From contig NZ_CANLZC010000021.1 of NCBI RefSeq assembly GCF_947495455.1, positions 1 through 64,000 on the forward strand: 64,000 nucleotides of DNA. Direction: 5' to 3'. Shown here piece by piece: positions 28,233 through 36,752 of this stretch (position 1 is the first letter of the stretch; each line of letters opens with the position of its first letter). The stretch is from an uncultured Shewanella sp. Its GTDB lineage: Bacteria; Pseudomonadota; Gammaproteobacteria; Enterobacterales; Shewanellaceae. The notes beneath the pieces were generated by a model. The model was not told where the DNA came from and searched no databases. It saw nothing but the letters and a program-made list of their open reading frames with translations. Made by a program: the position numbers and the translations under genes.

Positions 28233-28529
28233 ATGGCATTCAAATAGAGCTGGCCTTATTTGTGCGGGTTTCAATATACTTTATGTGACTTAGATGTTTT
28301 CAATATACGACCTTATGGTTGTTCATGCACATATATGTGAGCACGACATTTGTTCATCCGTAAACATCAGATGAGGGAGATAGATAAACGTTTGAATCTA
28401 AGCTGAGAATTACTATTAGCTTACCTTTGTTTATTTTTGCTTTCAGTTATTTACTTATCTTGAATTCCAAAAGATTAACTTAAATTACAATTATTGTTCA
28501 TTTTAATGGAATAGTGTTGGTGAATTGTT

Positions 28530-30737
28530 TTGGATAAAAGAATAAAAAATGAACAGGATGTAATAGGGTGCCCTGTAAAAAAAAGCGTTTTGTCAATTGT
28601 TCTTGCTCTGTCATTTGGTGTGTTAACTGGTTGTGGCGGTAACAATGACAGTGATACTGAATCAAGTGCTGATGAGGAAGTCATCTCTGAAGATACATCA
28701 GGCACCTTAGTGATCAATGAAGTGGTGTCAAAAGGGCTTGAAGATGATTGGATTGAGCTGTATGTGACACAAGGTGAAGTCAATTTAAGTGATTACAGTT
28801 TACTTGATGATAATACCGATCATGAGATGCAAAGTTTACCCGATGTGCTCCTTTCTGCTGGAGAATATTATGTGATTAAAGCGATTGATGAGGATGACGC
28901 CGCTAGCCAAGAAGGGGCTTATGTCACTTTTAAATTGGGAAGCAGTGACAGTGTTAATTTATTTAAAGGCCTTGAACTCGTTGATCAAGTTTCATGGGAA
29001 AGCGATGAGGCTTTTGCCGGTTTTAGTTATGGACGATACCCTGATGGAGAAGATAGCTGGGTAGTGTTAACCCCCACGCCAGAAAGTGCCAATAAGTTGT
29101 TAGAACGAGGCCCGTTAATGATCAATGAAGTCATGGTTAACAGTGTCGATAGTGATGGCTGGGTCGAGTTTTATAATACGGACTCAAACAGTATTCTGTT
29201 ATCAGATTATCAAATACAAAATGCGAATGATGATGTGCCTTTCACTTTACCCAACATCCAGTTAGCCGCAGGCGCTCATTACACTATGGAGTTAAGTGAA
29301 GGGGAGTTGAGTGAAGGCAGTACGGCTGATAATGACTTACCTATGGTGTTAGGCTCAAGTGATAGTTTAACATTGAGTTTGAGTGAAACCGCTGAGATCC
29401 GCGATTACCTTGCCTGGAATAAGAGCGATGCACCGTCAGGATATAGCTATGGTTCTTATCCTGACGGTGGATCATCAAGATACACATTGGCTGCCACTAA
29501 AGGGGAAAGTAATCAACAAGCTTTAGTGTTTGATACCGACAATATAGAAAATGTATATATAGAGGTGTCTGAGTCTGATTGGCAAGATATTATCGCTAAC
29601 GCCGCAGATAAAGCCTACCACACCGCTTCTATTACTTATAAAAATGTCACCTTAGATAATATTGGATTCCGCACCAAAGGTAACTCTACTTTGTCCAGTA
29701 TCATTAGTACTGGAAGCACTCGCTTTAGTTTTAAGGTGGACACCGATGAGTATGAGTCGAATCAAGCTTTATTCAATTTAACGAAATTGAACTTTAACAA
29801 CAATTATAATGATCCCACTTATATGCGAGAAACCCTCTCTTATGACTTAATGAGGGGGATGGGGTTACCTTCTCCAAGAACTGCGTTCGTTAATTTATAT
29901 ATTAATAATGAATTACATGGTTTATATACCATGGTTGAGCAAGTTGATAGCGCTTTTCTAGCACGGAATTTTAACGATGCAAGCGGCGATCTTTATAAGC
30001 CTGATGATGCCGATAATGAAGGCTTAGTTGGGCATGATTTACAGTGGATAGATGAAAATTTCGCGAGTTATTCGGCGATTGAACTTAAAACCAACAAGAC
30101 AACGACGGACAACAGTGCACTAATGGCATTTTTGAAAGTGATTAATCAGGGAGGAGACGAGAGTAGCGTACTCGACAGTGACGCAATATTAAAATATTTA
30201 GCCATATCGACAGCGATGAGTAATTTAGATAGTTATCAAGGCACCTTATCCCATAATTACTATTTGTATGAGCAAGCGGGTCAATTTTCTGTTATTCCGT
30301 GGGACTTTAATGAGTCATTTGGCACATTCTCCATGGGATGTGATGTCGTCTCATTATATATTGATGAGCCCACTCAAGGTGCGCTATCTGAGCGGCCTTT
30401 AATTGCGAGCTTATTATCTGATGAACAACATTTAGCGACATATCATGGCTATTTAAATGAGCTTATTGATGGAGAATTATCCGTTGAAAGTATGACGGAG
30501 AAAGTCGCAGATATTGCAGAGATGATCAGAGATGCCGTGGATAGTGATCCAACCGCTTTTTATACCAGTGAAGAGTTTGAAACTGGGTTAACTAATGATG
30601 TTGGAAGAACACCTGGTTTGTTATCTTTTGTTGCGGCTAGAGTCCTTAATATCGAGCAGCAATTGACTGGAGCAATTGCCTCAAAAGGAGATGGTACTGG
30701 TAGCTGTGGATCCACGAATGGACCTCGTCCTCGATAA
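28530..30737 (+). CDS. LTD / CotH-kinase-like lipoprotein
   Basis: A 735-residue lipoprotein with lipobox LTGC (lipid Cys35) and an acidic linker. Two lamin-tail-like domains follow (VINEVVSKG from about 61 and MINEVMVNS from about 193, each with LSDY and a later GRYPDG/GSYPDG turn). A CotH-type domain begins at about residue 335 (RTKGNST, LNFNNNYNDPTYMRE, NLYINNELHGLYTMVEQVD, and the metal-binding-like IPWDFNESFG). CotH proteins are atypical secreted kinases, and LTD domains often mediate surface or carbohydrate attachment. The start is a TTG with only a weak GGTGA upstream. Role unknown; surface location likely. Confidence 0.8.
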   Translation: MDKRIKNEQDVIGCPVKKSVLSIVLALSFGVLTGCGGNNDSDTESSADEEVISEDTSGTLVINEVVSKGLEDDWIELYVTQGEVNLSDYSLLDDNTDHEMQSLPDVLLSAGEYYVIKAIDEDDAASQEGAYVTFKLGSSDSVNLFKGLELVDQVSWESDEAFAGFSYGRYPDGEDSWVVLTPTPESANKLLERGPLMINEVMVNSVDSDGWVEFYNTDSNSILLSDYQIQNANDDVPFTLPNIQLAAGAHYTMELSEGELSEGSTADNDLPMVLGSSDSLTLSLSETAEIRDYLAWNKSDAPSGYSYGSYPDGGSSRYTLAATKGESNQQALVFDTDNIENVYIEVSESDWQDIIANAADKAYHTASITYKNVTLDNIGFRTKGNSTLSSIISTGSTRFSFKVDTDEYESNQALFNLTKLNFNNNYNDPTYMRETLSYDLMRGMGLPSPRTAFVNLYINNELHGLYTMVEQVDSAFLARNFNDASGDLYKPDDADNEGLVGHDLQWIDENFASYSAIELKTNKTTTDNSALMAFLKVINQGGDESSVLDSDAILKYLAISTAMSNLDSYQGTLSHNYYLYEQAGQFSVIPWDFNESFGTFSMGCDVVSLYIDEPTQGALSERPLIASLLSDEQHLATYHGYLNELIDGELSVESMTEKVADIAEMIRDAVDSDPTAFYTSEEFETGLTNDVGRTPGLLSFVAARVLNIEQQLTGAIASKGDGTGSCGSTNGPRPR

Positions 30738-31081
30738 GTAAGAGAGTATTTTACTTCATCAAGGGAGTAAACAGGTGCTATGGCTGTTTATTCCCTTTGG
30801 CTTAGATGTATTCGCTTAGAGGATTAATGTGATTTTGTGTCTTTATATTTCCCGTCTTTATATTTCCCGTCTTCATATTATCAAATTTTTATCTTTCCAA
30901 AAACTAACCTACTGGTTTTTATTGAGTGTTGCACTCGGGACTTGAATTTGCCTTTAATGCTTATTCAGTGGTTTTCATTTAAAGTGGTAAAAGTGAATGA
31001 AAAGTCTATTGTTAAATAATCACTATGCTCATTTTACGATTTTGGTTAATGACATTAATTTAACATAAGGAATCGCTGAAC
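30738..31081. other. Intergenic stretch with a 15-bp tandem repeat
   Basis: CTTTATATTTCCCGT occurs twice head to tail at 30841-30870, followed by a partial third unit. No supported gene. It precedes the CsgD-like regulator and presumably holds its promoter. Confidence 0.6.
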
Positions 31082-31717
31082 ATGTTTAAAATAAAGCATT
31101 GGATGATTATATCACGCTCAACACTCCTCATTGACTTGTTAAAAACACGTTGGCCAGAAGAGTTCCTCATTACCCTAATTTCCTTATCTCCAGAAAATAA
31201 AGATTACCGATTTGATGACAGTAAACTCTCTATTGTGGTGATTGACTTGTCTACTATTGATGTTCAAGATGCCTATAAATTGCAACAGCAAATCGATCGT
31301 TCGCAGCGATCAATAAGAGTGGTTTTTATTCATTTTCCATTACAGATCGATGCGCGTTTTCTTATTCAAAAGTCTGTTACAGCGGGCGTGTTTTACAGCG
31401 ATGCTTCTTTAGAAAAAATAGGTGCAGGGCTGAATGAGATAGTAGTGGGGAAAACGGTGTTGCCGTTAGAGTTAGAGCAGCAAAAACAGCCGGTTAAAGC
31501 CTTATCGAATTTATCAGAAGAATTAACTATCAGAGAGCGTGAAGTATTAAAAGCCTTGCGTCTAGGGTTAACAAATATTGACATTGCAGAACAATTATTT
31601 GTCAGTGAAAGTACCGTTAAAACACATTTATATCATTCATTTAGAAAAATAGGGGTATCGAGTCGTGGTGAGGCGATTGCTTGGGCACAAGCGAATCTGC
31701 ATGAGGTTAATCAGTGA
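31082..31717 (+). CDS. LuxR-family regulator, CsgD/VpsT-like
   Basis: A 211-residue regulator with a degenerate receiver-like N-terminal domain and a C-terminal LuxR helix-turn-helix (LTIREREVLKALRLGLTN, then LFVSESTVKTHLYHSF). The ending VSSRGEAIAWAQANL matches CsgD and VpsT. Those relatives turn on curli, cellulose or Vibrio polysaccharide in response to c-di-GMP. The N-terminal half lacks a normal phosphoacceptor pocket. No clear W[FLM][TS]R c-di-GMP motif of VpsT was seen. Placement beside the bcs locus makes it the probable cellulose regulator. AAGGA is upstream of the ATG. Confidence 0.8.
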   Translation: MFKIKHWMIISRSTLLIDLLKTRWPEEFLITLISLSPENKDYRFDDSKLSIVVIDLSTIDVQDAYKLQQQIDRSQRSIRVVFIHFPLQIDARFLIQKSVTAGVFYSDASLEKIGAGLNEIVVGKTVLPLELEQQKQPVKALSNLSEELTIREREVLKALRLGLTNIDIAEQLFVSESTVKTHLYHSFRKIGVSSRGEAIAWAQANLHEVNQ

Positions 31718-31766
31718 GGTGTTTCCTTTATGATAGCATTGTCGTCACTGTTTTTTATATTTAGAA

Positions 31767-33398
31767 TTAATTTTGGCTTGGGTATTCTATCCAAGTGTTG
31801 TCATCTAATGAAATGTAAAACCTATCTTGTACTTTCATCATGGTTGTTGAAGCATTTTGGGCTACGATTGGGGTATTGGGCAGCTTATTAATTAAAAGGT
31901 TGAGATCAATAGATGGCGATTGATATAGATTATTGTCTATCAAATTAGAGAGTAATTTGGCTATAGCTAAATAACTCGAAGGGAAATCAATGTGAATAGG
32001 TGGCTTTTTATCCTGTTGATAGCCCAATATTTTTACTCCAACAGGAATATGTACAATGGCAGGTGAAGGGAGCTCTCGCATGCCTGATATTTGAAATTGA
32101 TCGCCTTTAAGGTTGGCACCATGTTCTGGAATGAAAAAAACTACTAGTTTTCGTTTAGATAGACTTAATTGTTCAAAAAATTGGTATAAATCATCAAGTA
32201 AGTTTTTGAGTCTGAGTTGATAATTTTTAATATCATTTAATTTTGCATTATTGATTATTCTATTACCATCATGAAGTGATATTGTATTATAAAGCGCTAT
32301 AATATTGCTGTCTTCATTAGCATTTCTTTTAGACCACCATAAATCTAATACATCTTTATCACGAAAGATGTTCGAACCATCAAATGATTTTAAATAAGGA
32401 GGAAGCTGAGTCATTTTGATAGAGGACCTGCCTAGTTTTCCATTGTCTTCTAATTTATTGATAAAGCTATCATAAATACCGTCATGATTAAGGAATACAT
32501 TCTCACTGAAGCCAATTTCTTGAAGATTTTTAAACAAATAACATTCATTCGAAGGGGCATTTTCAAACAGATTTTTGTGAGTTTTTTGACCACAATTGGC
32601 TCGAAGCAAGCGGATCAGCGCAGGGCCACTATAAGACGTTGCTGAATTAAAATTGTCAAACACAATATCAAAGCTATTGAAGATAGGATGAGATGACAAC
32701 TCTGTCATCTGAAGGTCATTCCAAGCAAGTGAGCAGACACTTAAAATAAGTATGTCAAAAGGTGCATTAACTTTAGTGCTTTCAATGGGGATCCTTTTCG
32801 TGGCTTGAGAAGAAAAGAAATCATTTTTTAGTAAATTTAAACTTGTATCATTGATAAGTAAAGTCGGTGTCGTTTTTTGTATGGAGGTTTCTGAAACTGT
32901 ATGATTAAGAGTATATACTTGAGGAAGAAAGTCGTCATTGTCTAATAAAAGATTTTTTAGTGGAGTGCTGATAAAAATGAGGAGTGAAAAAGTGATGACT
33001 GTGACTCTAATATATCTTTTGGTTAAATAATAAAAGACAGATAAGGTGAAGACAGATAATAGTAACTCTATTGATATTATCCGTTTTAAAAGGCTATAAA
33101 GGTAGTGAATATCAAATTGAGATAGTTGTAAAATGTTATCCCATAATTGTGATAATGGAGGCAAATAGGCATCATAATACAGTAACAAAAGGGCTAATGG
33201 AAAGGCAATAGCTTGTCTGATAACTCTCAAAAAGGAATGATGAATAGGGAATAATAAAAATGCTAAAAATGAGAAGTTCTCGATGGAATGAAAATCAATA
33301 TTTCCTTTAATGTAGAGAAAAATTTTAATAATGAAATATAAGTTCCACCAACCAAGGGATGTTATTTGTTTAATCTGTCGTTGTTTTTGTTTTATCAT
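31767..33398 (-). CDS. bcsG: Cellulose phosphoethanolamine transferase BcsG
   Basis: A 543-residue inner-membrane protein with about five N-terminal membrane helices and a periplasmic alkaline-phosphatase-fold domain. In E. coli BcsG adds phosphoethanolamine to cellulose. Hallmarks are ICSLAW-like metal-site entry (SVCSLAWNDL), NSATSYSGPALIRLLRA containing the predicted nucleophilic Ser, the C-rich pair around NCGQKTH/ECYLF, and FIPEHGANLKGD. The reading frame is intact, unlike bcsE, bcsA and bcsC. It overlaps bcsF by 29 bp; bcsE-F-G form a minus-strand operon. Confidence 0.93.
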   Translation of the reverse strand: MIKQKQRQIKQITSLGWWNLYFIIKIFLYIKGNIDFHSIENFSFLAFLLFPIHHSFLRVIRQAIAFPLALLLLYYDAYLPPLSQLWDNILQLSQFDIHYLYSLLKRIISIELLLSVFTLSVFYYLTKRYIRVTVITFSLLIFISTPLKNLLLDNDDFLPQVYTLNHTVSETSIQKTTPTLLINDTSLNLLKNDFFSSQATKRIPIESTKVNAPFDILILSVCSLAWNDLQMTELSSHPIFNSFDIVFDNFNSATSYSGPALIRLLRANCGQKTHKNLFENAPSNECYLFKNLQEIGFSENVFLNHDGIYDSFINKLEDNGKLGRSSIKMTQLPPYLKSFDGSNIFRDKDVLDLWWSKRNANEDSNIIALYNTISLHDGNRIINNAKLNDIKNYQLRLKNLLDDLYQFFEQLSLSKRKLVVFFIPEHGANLKGDQFQISGMRELPSPAIVHIPVGVKILGYQQDKKPPIHIDFPSSYLAIAKLLSNLIDNNLYQSPSIDLNLLINKLPNTPIVAQNASTTMMKVQDRFYISLDDNTWIEYPSQN

Positions 33399-33582
33399 CG
33401 TGACTTTGTTTGTCTAGAGAAGCTGCTAAGTGGGATGAGACTTCGATAAAAGAACTGGGTTGCTTAAAGTATTGCAGGTAGAATCTTGATATGTTAGTTA
33501 CTACTTTTTTTAAATAGTAACCAATAAAAATACCTACAAATAAACTAATACTAATAGATATAAAAAAATTAAGCATATTCAT
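33370..33582 (-). CDS. bcsF: Small membrane protein BcsF
   Basis: A 70-residue protein with one N-terminal membrane helix (residues about 4-24), then a basic amphipathic stretch and a polar tail. Size, topology and position between bcsE and bcsG match BcsF, which in E. coli recruits BcsE to the membrane to aid BcsG. Sequence similarity itself is low, so the call rests on context and topology. Overlaps bcsG by 29 bp. Confidence 0.7.
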   Translation of the reverse strand: MNMLNFFISISISLFVGIFIGYYLKKVVTNISRFYLQYFKQPSSFIEVSSHLAASLDKQSHDDKTKTTTD

Positions 33583-33589
33583 ATTTCAC

Positions 33590-34564
33590 TCAGTTTAATG
33601 TGAGTGGCTTGTTGATTGAAAACTGCACAGTCTTCTTTTTCGTGTCATCATAAAGGTTTTGTTTTTCCAATAGCGTTTCAATTTTAATCGGTTGAGCTCT
33701 TTTAATGATAATGGGTAACTCTGCCTTAATGTCTATTGCATTATCAATGATAGTATAAGAAAGGAATAAACTTTCTATGGGGATATCAAATAATTGATTC
33801 AATGTGGCATGTACGTCATTGAGGCGGATCGCACTGAAAAAAACATAAAGGGCATGATTGCAGGCGGTGACAATATCCCCATCTCGGTAAATGTGGCATA
33901 AATGCAGGCAGTCTATGGCTTTCATACTTGATAGTAAAGAAAGCTTAATTAATGCAAAGCGAATACTTTTTTGTGCGGCAATGACCATGATTTTTGAACA
34001 ATAATCTTTAAAATCAGTATTTGCAAGATAGCCCTTTTGATCAAAATCTTGATTATATTTGAGTAATTCATTTTCGTTATTTGGCAGTTTTCGAGTAAAA
34101 ATCTGTCCTTGTATGGATTCGATTAAGCTTATACATCGAGAAAATGAAACATTGAATGGAATAATGAAATTAACCCCAGCATTAAGGAGAAGCTTTTCAT
34201 CGATATAGCGCAAAATGGAGGTCATTTCACGAATGACAATTTTGATTGCGCTGCCTTTACTTTTTCGCAAGTGATAGCACTGTCTACTCATTGATTCTAA
34301 TTCAGATATTTTCTGATAACTTAAGACAATAGTAGAGGCTTGTACCGAAATGCTGTCCAATAAGCTGAAGAGTTCTTCATTGGTATTGATAACATTGACA
34401 CTGTTATGGAGCGTTACGCTTTCATGCAGTGCTGTTGCAGTGACATAAATGCGTTCTGTATCATGATAGCTTGTATTTATACTAGATGGAGAGGCGACTT
34501 CTTTGAGGGCAATGAAATAATTTTCATTATTGATTTTAAGACGATAAGTTTTGTCAGTAGTCAC
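33590..34564 (-). pseudogene. bcsE: BcsE, C-terminal part (frameshifted gene)
   Basis: A 324-codon frame covering the degenerate REC-like and GIL domains of BcsE, the c-di-GMP-binding cellulose regulator. IVIREMTSILRYIDEKLLL and SLIESIQGQIFTRKLP align well with E. coli BcsE, and the c-di-GMP motif RxGD is kept as RDGD in the CHIYRDGDIVTA segment. The frame extends upstream of the GTG at 34564 as ISFWCNQHGV, which matches E. coli IAFWCNEKGV. So the natural N-terminal continuation is the other frame, and a 1-nt loss splits the gene. It could be translated by ATGGTGTGA stop-start coupling, but a frameshift is more likely. Confidence 0.8.
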
Positions 34565-35031
34565 ACCATGTTGATTGCACCAGAAACTAATATGATAGTG
34601 ATATTGTTTTTATTGATTGCATTTATTGAGCTTATTCCTGAGATGTATTGGTTCAGCTCTATAAGCCTAGGTTTTATTAGACTATTAATTTTATCTCCAT
34701 AAATAATGATTTTTAGGCATATTTTATTGGCATGACTCCAGCTCGCAGTGCTTTTAAAGAATGAGACTATTTGTGTGTCATTAAGATTGTAAAAATGGTT
34801 TTCTGGAATAGAGATGATAAGGTTAGATTGTCTAGATAAAATAATGTATTTAAACTCATTGATTAATTTATGTATTTTAATTTTTGATTGAACCTTTAAT
34901 TCATTCAAAAACCATATTTTTTTACAGTGCTTTATTAAATAAGATAGGTGCTTTTGTTGCTCTTCTTTTTTTAGAACGGAAAAATAATGCTCTTTGTTGA
35001 CAAGTGAAATAAATGAATGTGTTGAGTCCAT
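34561..35031 (-). pseudogene. bcsE: BcsE, N-terminal part (frameshifted gene)
   Basis: A 156-codon frame corresponding to the RecA-like N-terminal domain of BcsE, weakly conserved as in other BcsE proteins. It ends NNITIILVSGAINMV-stop. In the -1 frame the same DNA from about 34590 reads ISFWCNQHG, the conserved continuation, so the break lies near 34580-34590. The segment ends 4 bp into the start of the C-terminal frame. Divergent from the bcsR-Q-A-B-Z-C operon across a 289-bp control region. Confidence 0.72.
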
Positions 35032-35320
35032 GATAGTGTTTAGGTAGAGGATACTCGTTTCTTGATTGGTAAATAAATAGACATATTGACGTTGAATATC
35101 ACCTATTTATGCATGTAAATTGAGGTTTTTAATCCCTGACATAGACATTCCCATTTCACTGATGTTTTACTTTTTCTTATTTGGTTTTTTTGAATACTGA
35201 CTATACTTATTTAGATAGTTTACTCTTTAATATAATAGATGATTTTTGAATATTTAAACGAAAGGATCCTGCAGACTATTTATTATAGATGATTTTGATT
35301 AAAAGCATGGAGGGCTTAGA
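35032..35320. promoter_or_regulatory. Divergent control region between bcsE and bcsR
   Basis: AT-rich region expected to hold promoters for both bcs operons. A perfect TATAAT at 35231-35236 faces bcsR but has no good -35 partner, which could fit activator-dependent transcription. No other element was recognised. Confidence 0.4.
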
Positions 35321-35473
35321 TTGACAAGATTGACGGATGATATTCATACTGTTTATGCTTCATTAGACTCACTCGATCAAGACTATATTGAACTGACCGA
35401 TGATGAATTGTATCAATCAGTTAGAAAGAAATGGCTGATGTTAAGTACAAGCGATGCTTTACATGATGAATAA
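35321..35473 (+). CDS. bcsR: BcsR-like small protein
   Basis: A 50-codon gene starting at TTG, with GGAGGG 7 nt upstream. The segment DSLDQDYIELTDDELYQSV followed by KKWLML fits the BcsR pattern (acidic DxDYxxL, then a W-x-L-L end). In E. coli BcsR binds BcsQ and tunes assembly of the synthase complex. Its stop overlaps the bcsQ ATG (TAATG), which indicates coupling. The assignment rests on pattern and position. Confidence 0.7.
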   Translation: MTRLTDDIHTVYASLDSLDQDYIELTDDELYQSVRKKWLMLSTSDALHDE

Positions 35474-36288
35474 TGGAAAAAACCATTTACAGAGACGCTA
35501 ATATGACTAAGCGTATCATTATTGCTGGACTAAAAGGAGGGGAAGGAGCAACAAGTGTCACGGCTAACTTAGCCAATGCTTTTGAGAGATTGAATCAAAA
35601 AACCTTATCTATTGATTGTACTAAAATGAATTCATTGAAGTTACACTTCAGCACTAAAATGGAAATCAGTCAAGGTTGGGGTATCAATGCGATAAATAAT
35701 CATGTGTTAGAAGAAGCTGCGTTTGAAAGTCCACAAGGAGTGAAGTTTTTTCCATTTGGTGATTTGTCCTTTCAGCAAATGCAGGAATTTGAAACGACTA
35801 AAAGACACATTTTTAAGACGTTATTAAATGAACTGATTAACGTTGAAGACACCTTTCAGTGGCAGTTAATTTTATTGGAGCATATAATTGAAAATCAAAA
35901 TGAATATGAATGCTTATTAGATAGCGCCGATTTAATTTGTCTTGTTTTAACGCCAGGGCCAAGTCATTACCATTTACTTCAACAAAAAATTTTGAATTCG
36001 AATATTAACCTTTATCAACAAGAATACTTAGCTAAAACAAGGTTTCTTGTTAATCAATTTCATGTCGAATCGACGGTGAGTCGCGATTTTTTAATGGTGT
36101 TACAAAAAGAGCTAACAATGCGTTTAGTGCCTGTGTATTTACATTATGATCCCACAATGATTGAGAGTTTAGCTAATTTAACGAATGTGATGCACTATGC
36201 GCCTCAGAGTCTGCTCGCACATGACTTTCAAGCGTTAGCTTATTGGTACTTATCTTCTTTTTCATCGGAAGGTCAATTCGGTACTTAG
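35473..36288 (+). CDS. bcsQ: Cellulose biosynthesis ATPase BcsQ (MinD/ParA family)
   Basis: A 271-residue SIMIBI ATPase. The P-loop is the deviant BcsQ form, GLKGGEGATS, lacking the usual second Lys of KGGxGKT, like E. coli RGGVGTTT. It is essential with BcsR for the E. coli-type synthase and helps place it at the pole. The frame starts at 35473 by TAATG coupling. The family start would suit the ATG at 35503 (MTKRIIIAG), so the first ten residues are uncertain. Intact frame. Confidence 0.88.
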   Translation: MEKTIYRDANMTKRIIIAGLKGGEGATSVTANLANAFERLNQKTLSIDCTKMNSLKLHFSTKMEISQGWGINAINNHVLEEAAFESPQGVKFFPFGDLSFQQMQEFETTKRHIFKTLLNELINVEDTFQWQLILLEHIIENQNEYECLLDSADLICLVLTPGPSHYHLLQQKILNSNINLYQQEYLAKTRFLVNQFHVESTVSRDFLMVLQKELTMRLVPVYLHYDPTMIESLANLTNVMHYAPQSLLAHDFQALAYWYLSSFSSEGQFGT

Positions 36289-36306
36289 ATTGTTTAAGGA
36301 CGTACC

Positions 36307-36723
36307 TTGATATTTCATCCACGAATAGTGAAGCGTATTAAGCGACAGATACAGGCCTATGAGACGCATTTTCAGTGTGATTCCAGTCTATTGGGCAAGG
36401 TAGGATTGTGGATTTGGTTTTCTTTCTGTTTGCTTCTATTGAAACCAAAAATAGCGGGAGTAGCGAGTTGGCGGTTGCTTTTACATTATTATCCCCATAT
36501 TAATTTTTGTTTTCCTAATGTGTTAGACATGTTTCGCTTTATTATTCAATCTTTTTGGTTAATTTTTGTAAAACAAGATTGGCAAGAGGAAAAGCTTTTT
36601 AATCGGAAAACTTGGGTGAAAGCATTGGCGACTATTTTTTATCTGCCTTTGTGTTTTGCTCGTCATAAGATGGATATGCTTTTGCAGAAAAAGATTTTTT
36701 TAAGCGAAAAGTTAGTCAATTAA
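36307..36723 (+). pseudogene. bcsA: BcsA, N-terminal cytoplasmic/membrane part (frame broken)
   Basis: A 138-codon frame from a TTG with AAGGA upstream. It matches the N-terminal extension found only in E. coli-type BcsA (YYPHINFCFPN against YPHINASRP; FIIQSFWLI against LIQTCWLL). At a T7 run the -1 frame continues as FFKRKVSQLTLKWEHHH into the catalytic frame, so the two parts are one gene interrupted at 36696-36702. The junction is the heptamer T TTT TTA in the correct zero-frame phase for -1 slippage. Either a 1-nt deletion or programmed frameshifting could explain the split. Confidence 0.8.
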
Positions 36724-36752
36724 CGTTAAAGTGGGAACATCATCATTCATTC

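Noticed and set aside
34550..34600. Programmed frameshift in bcsE like the one possible in bcsA
   Set aside because: No slippery heptamer is present at the junction; a simple 1-nt loss is enough.
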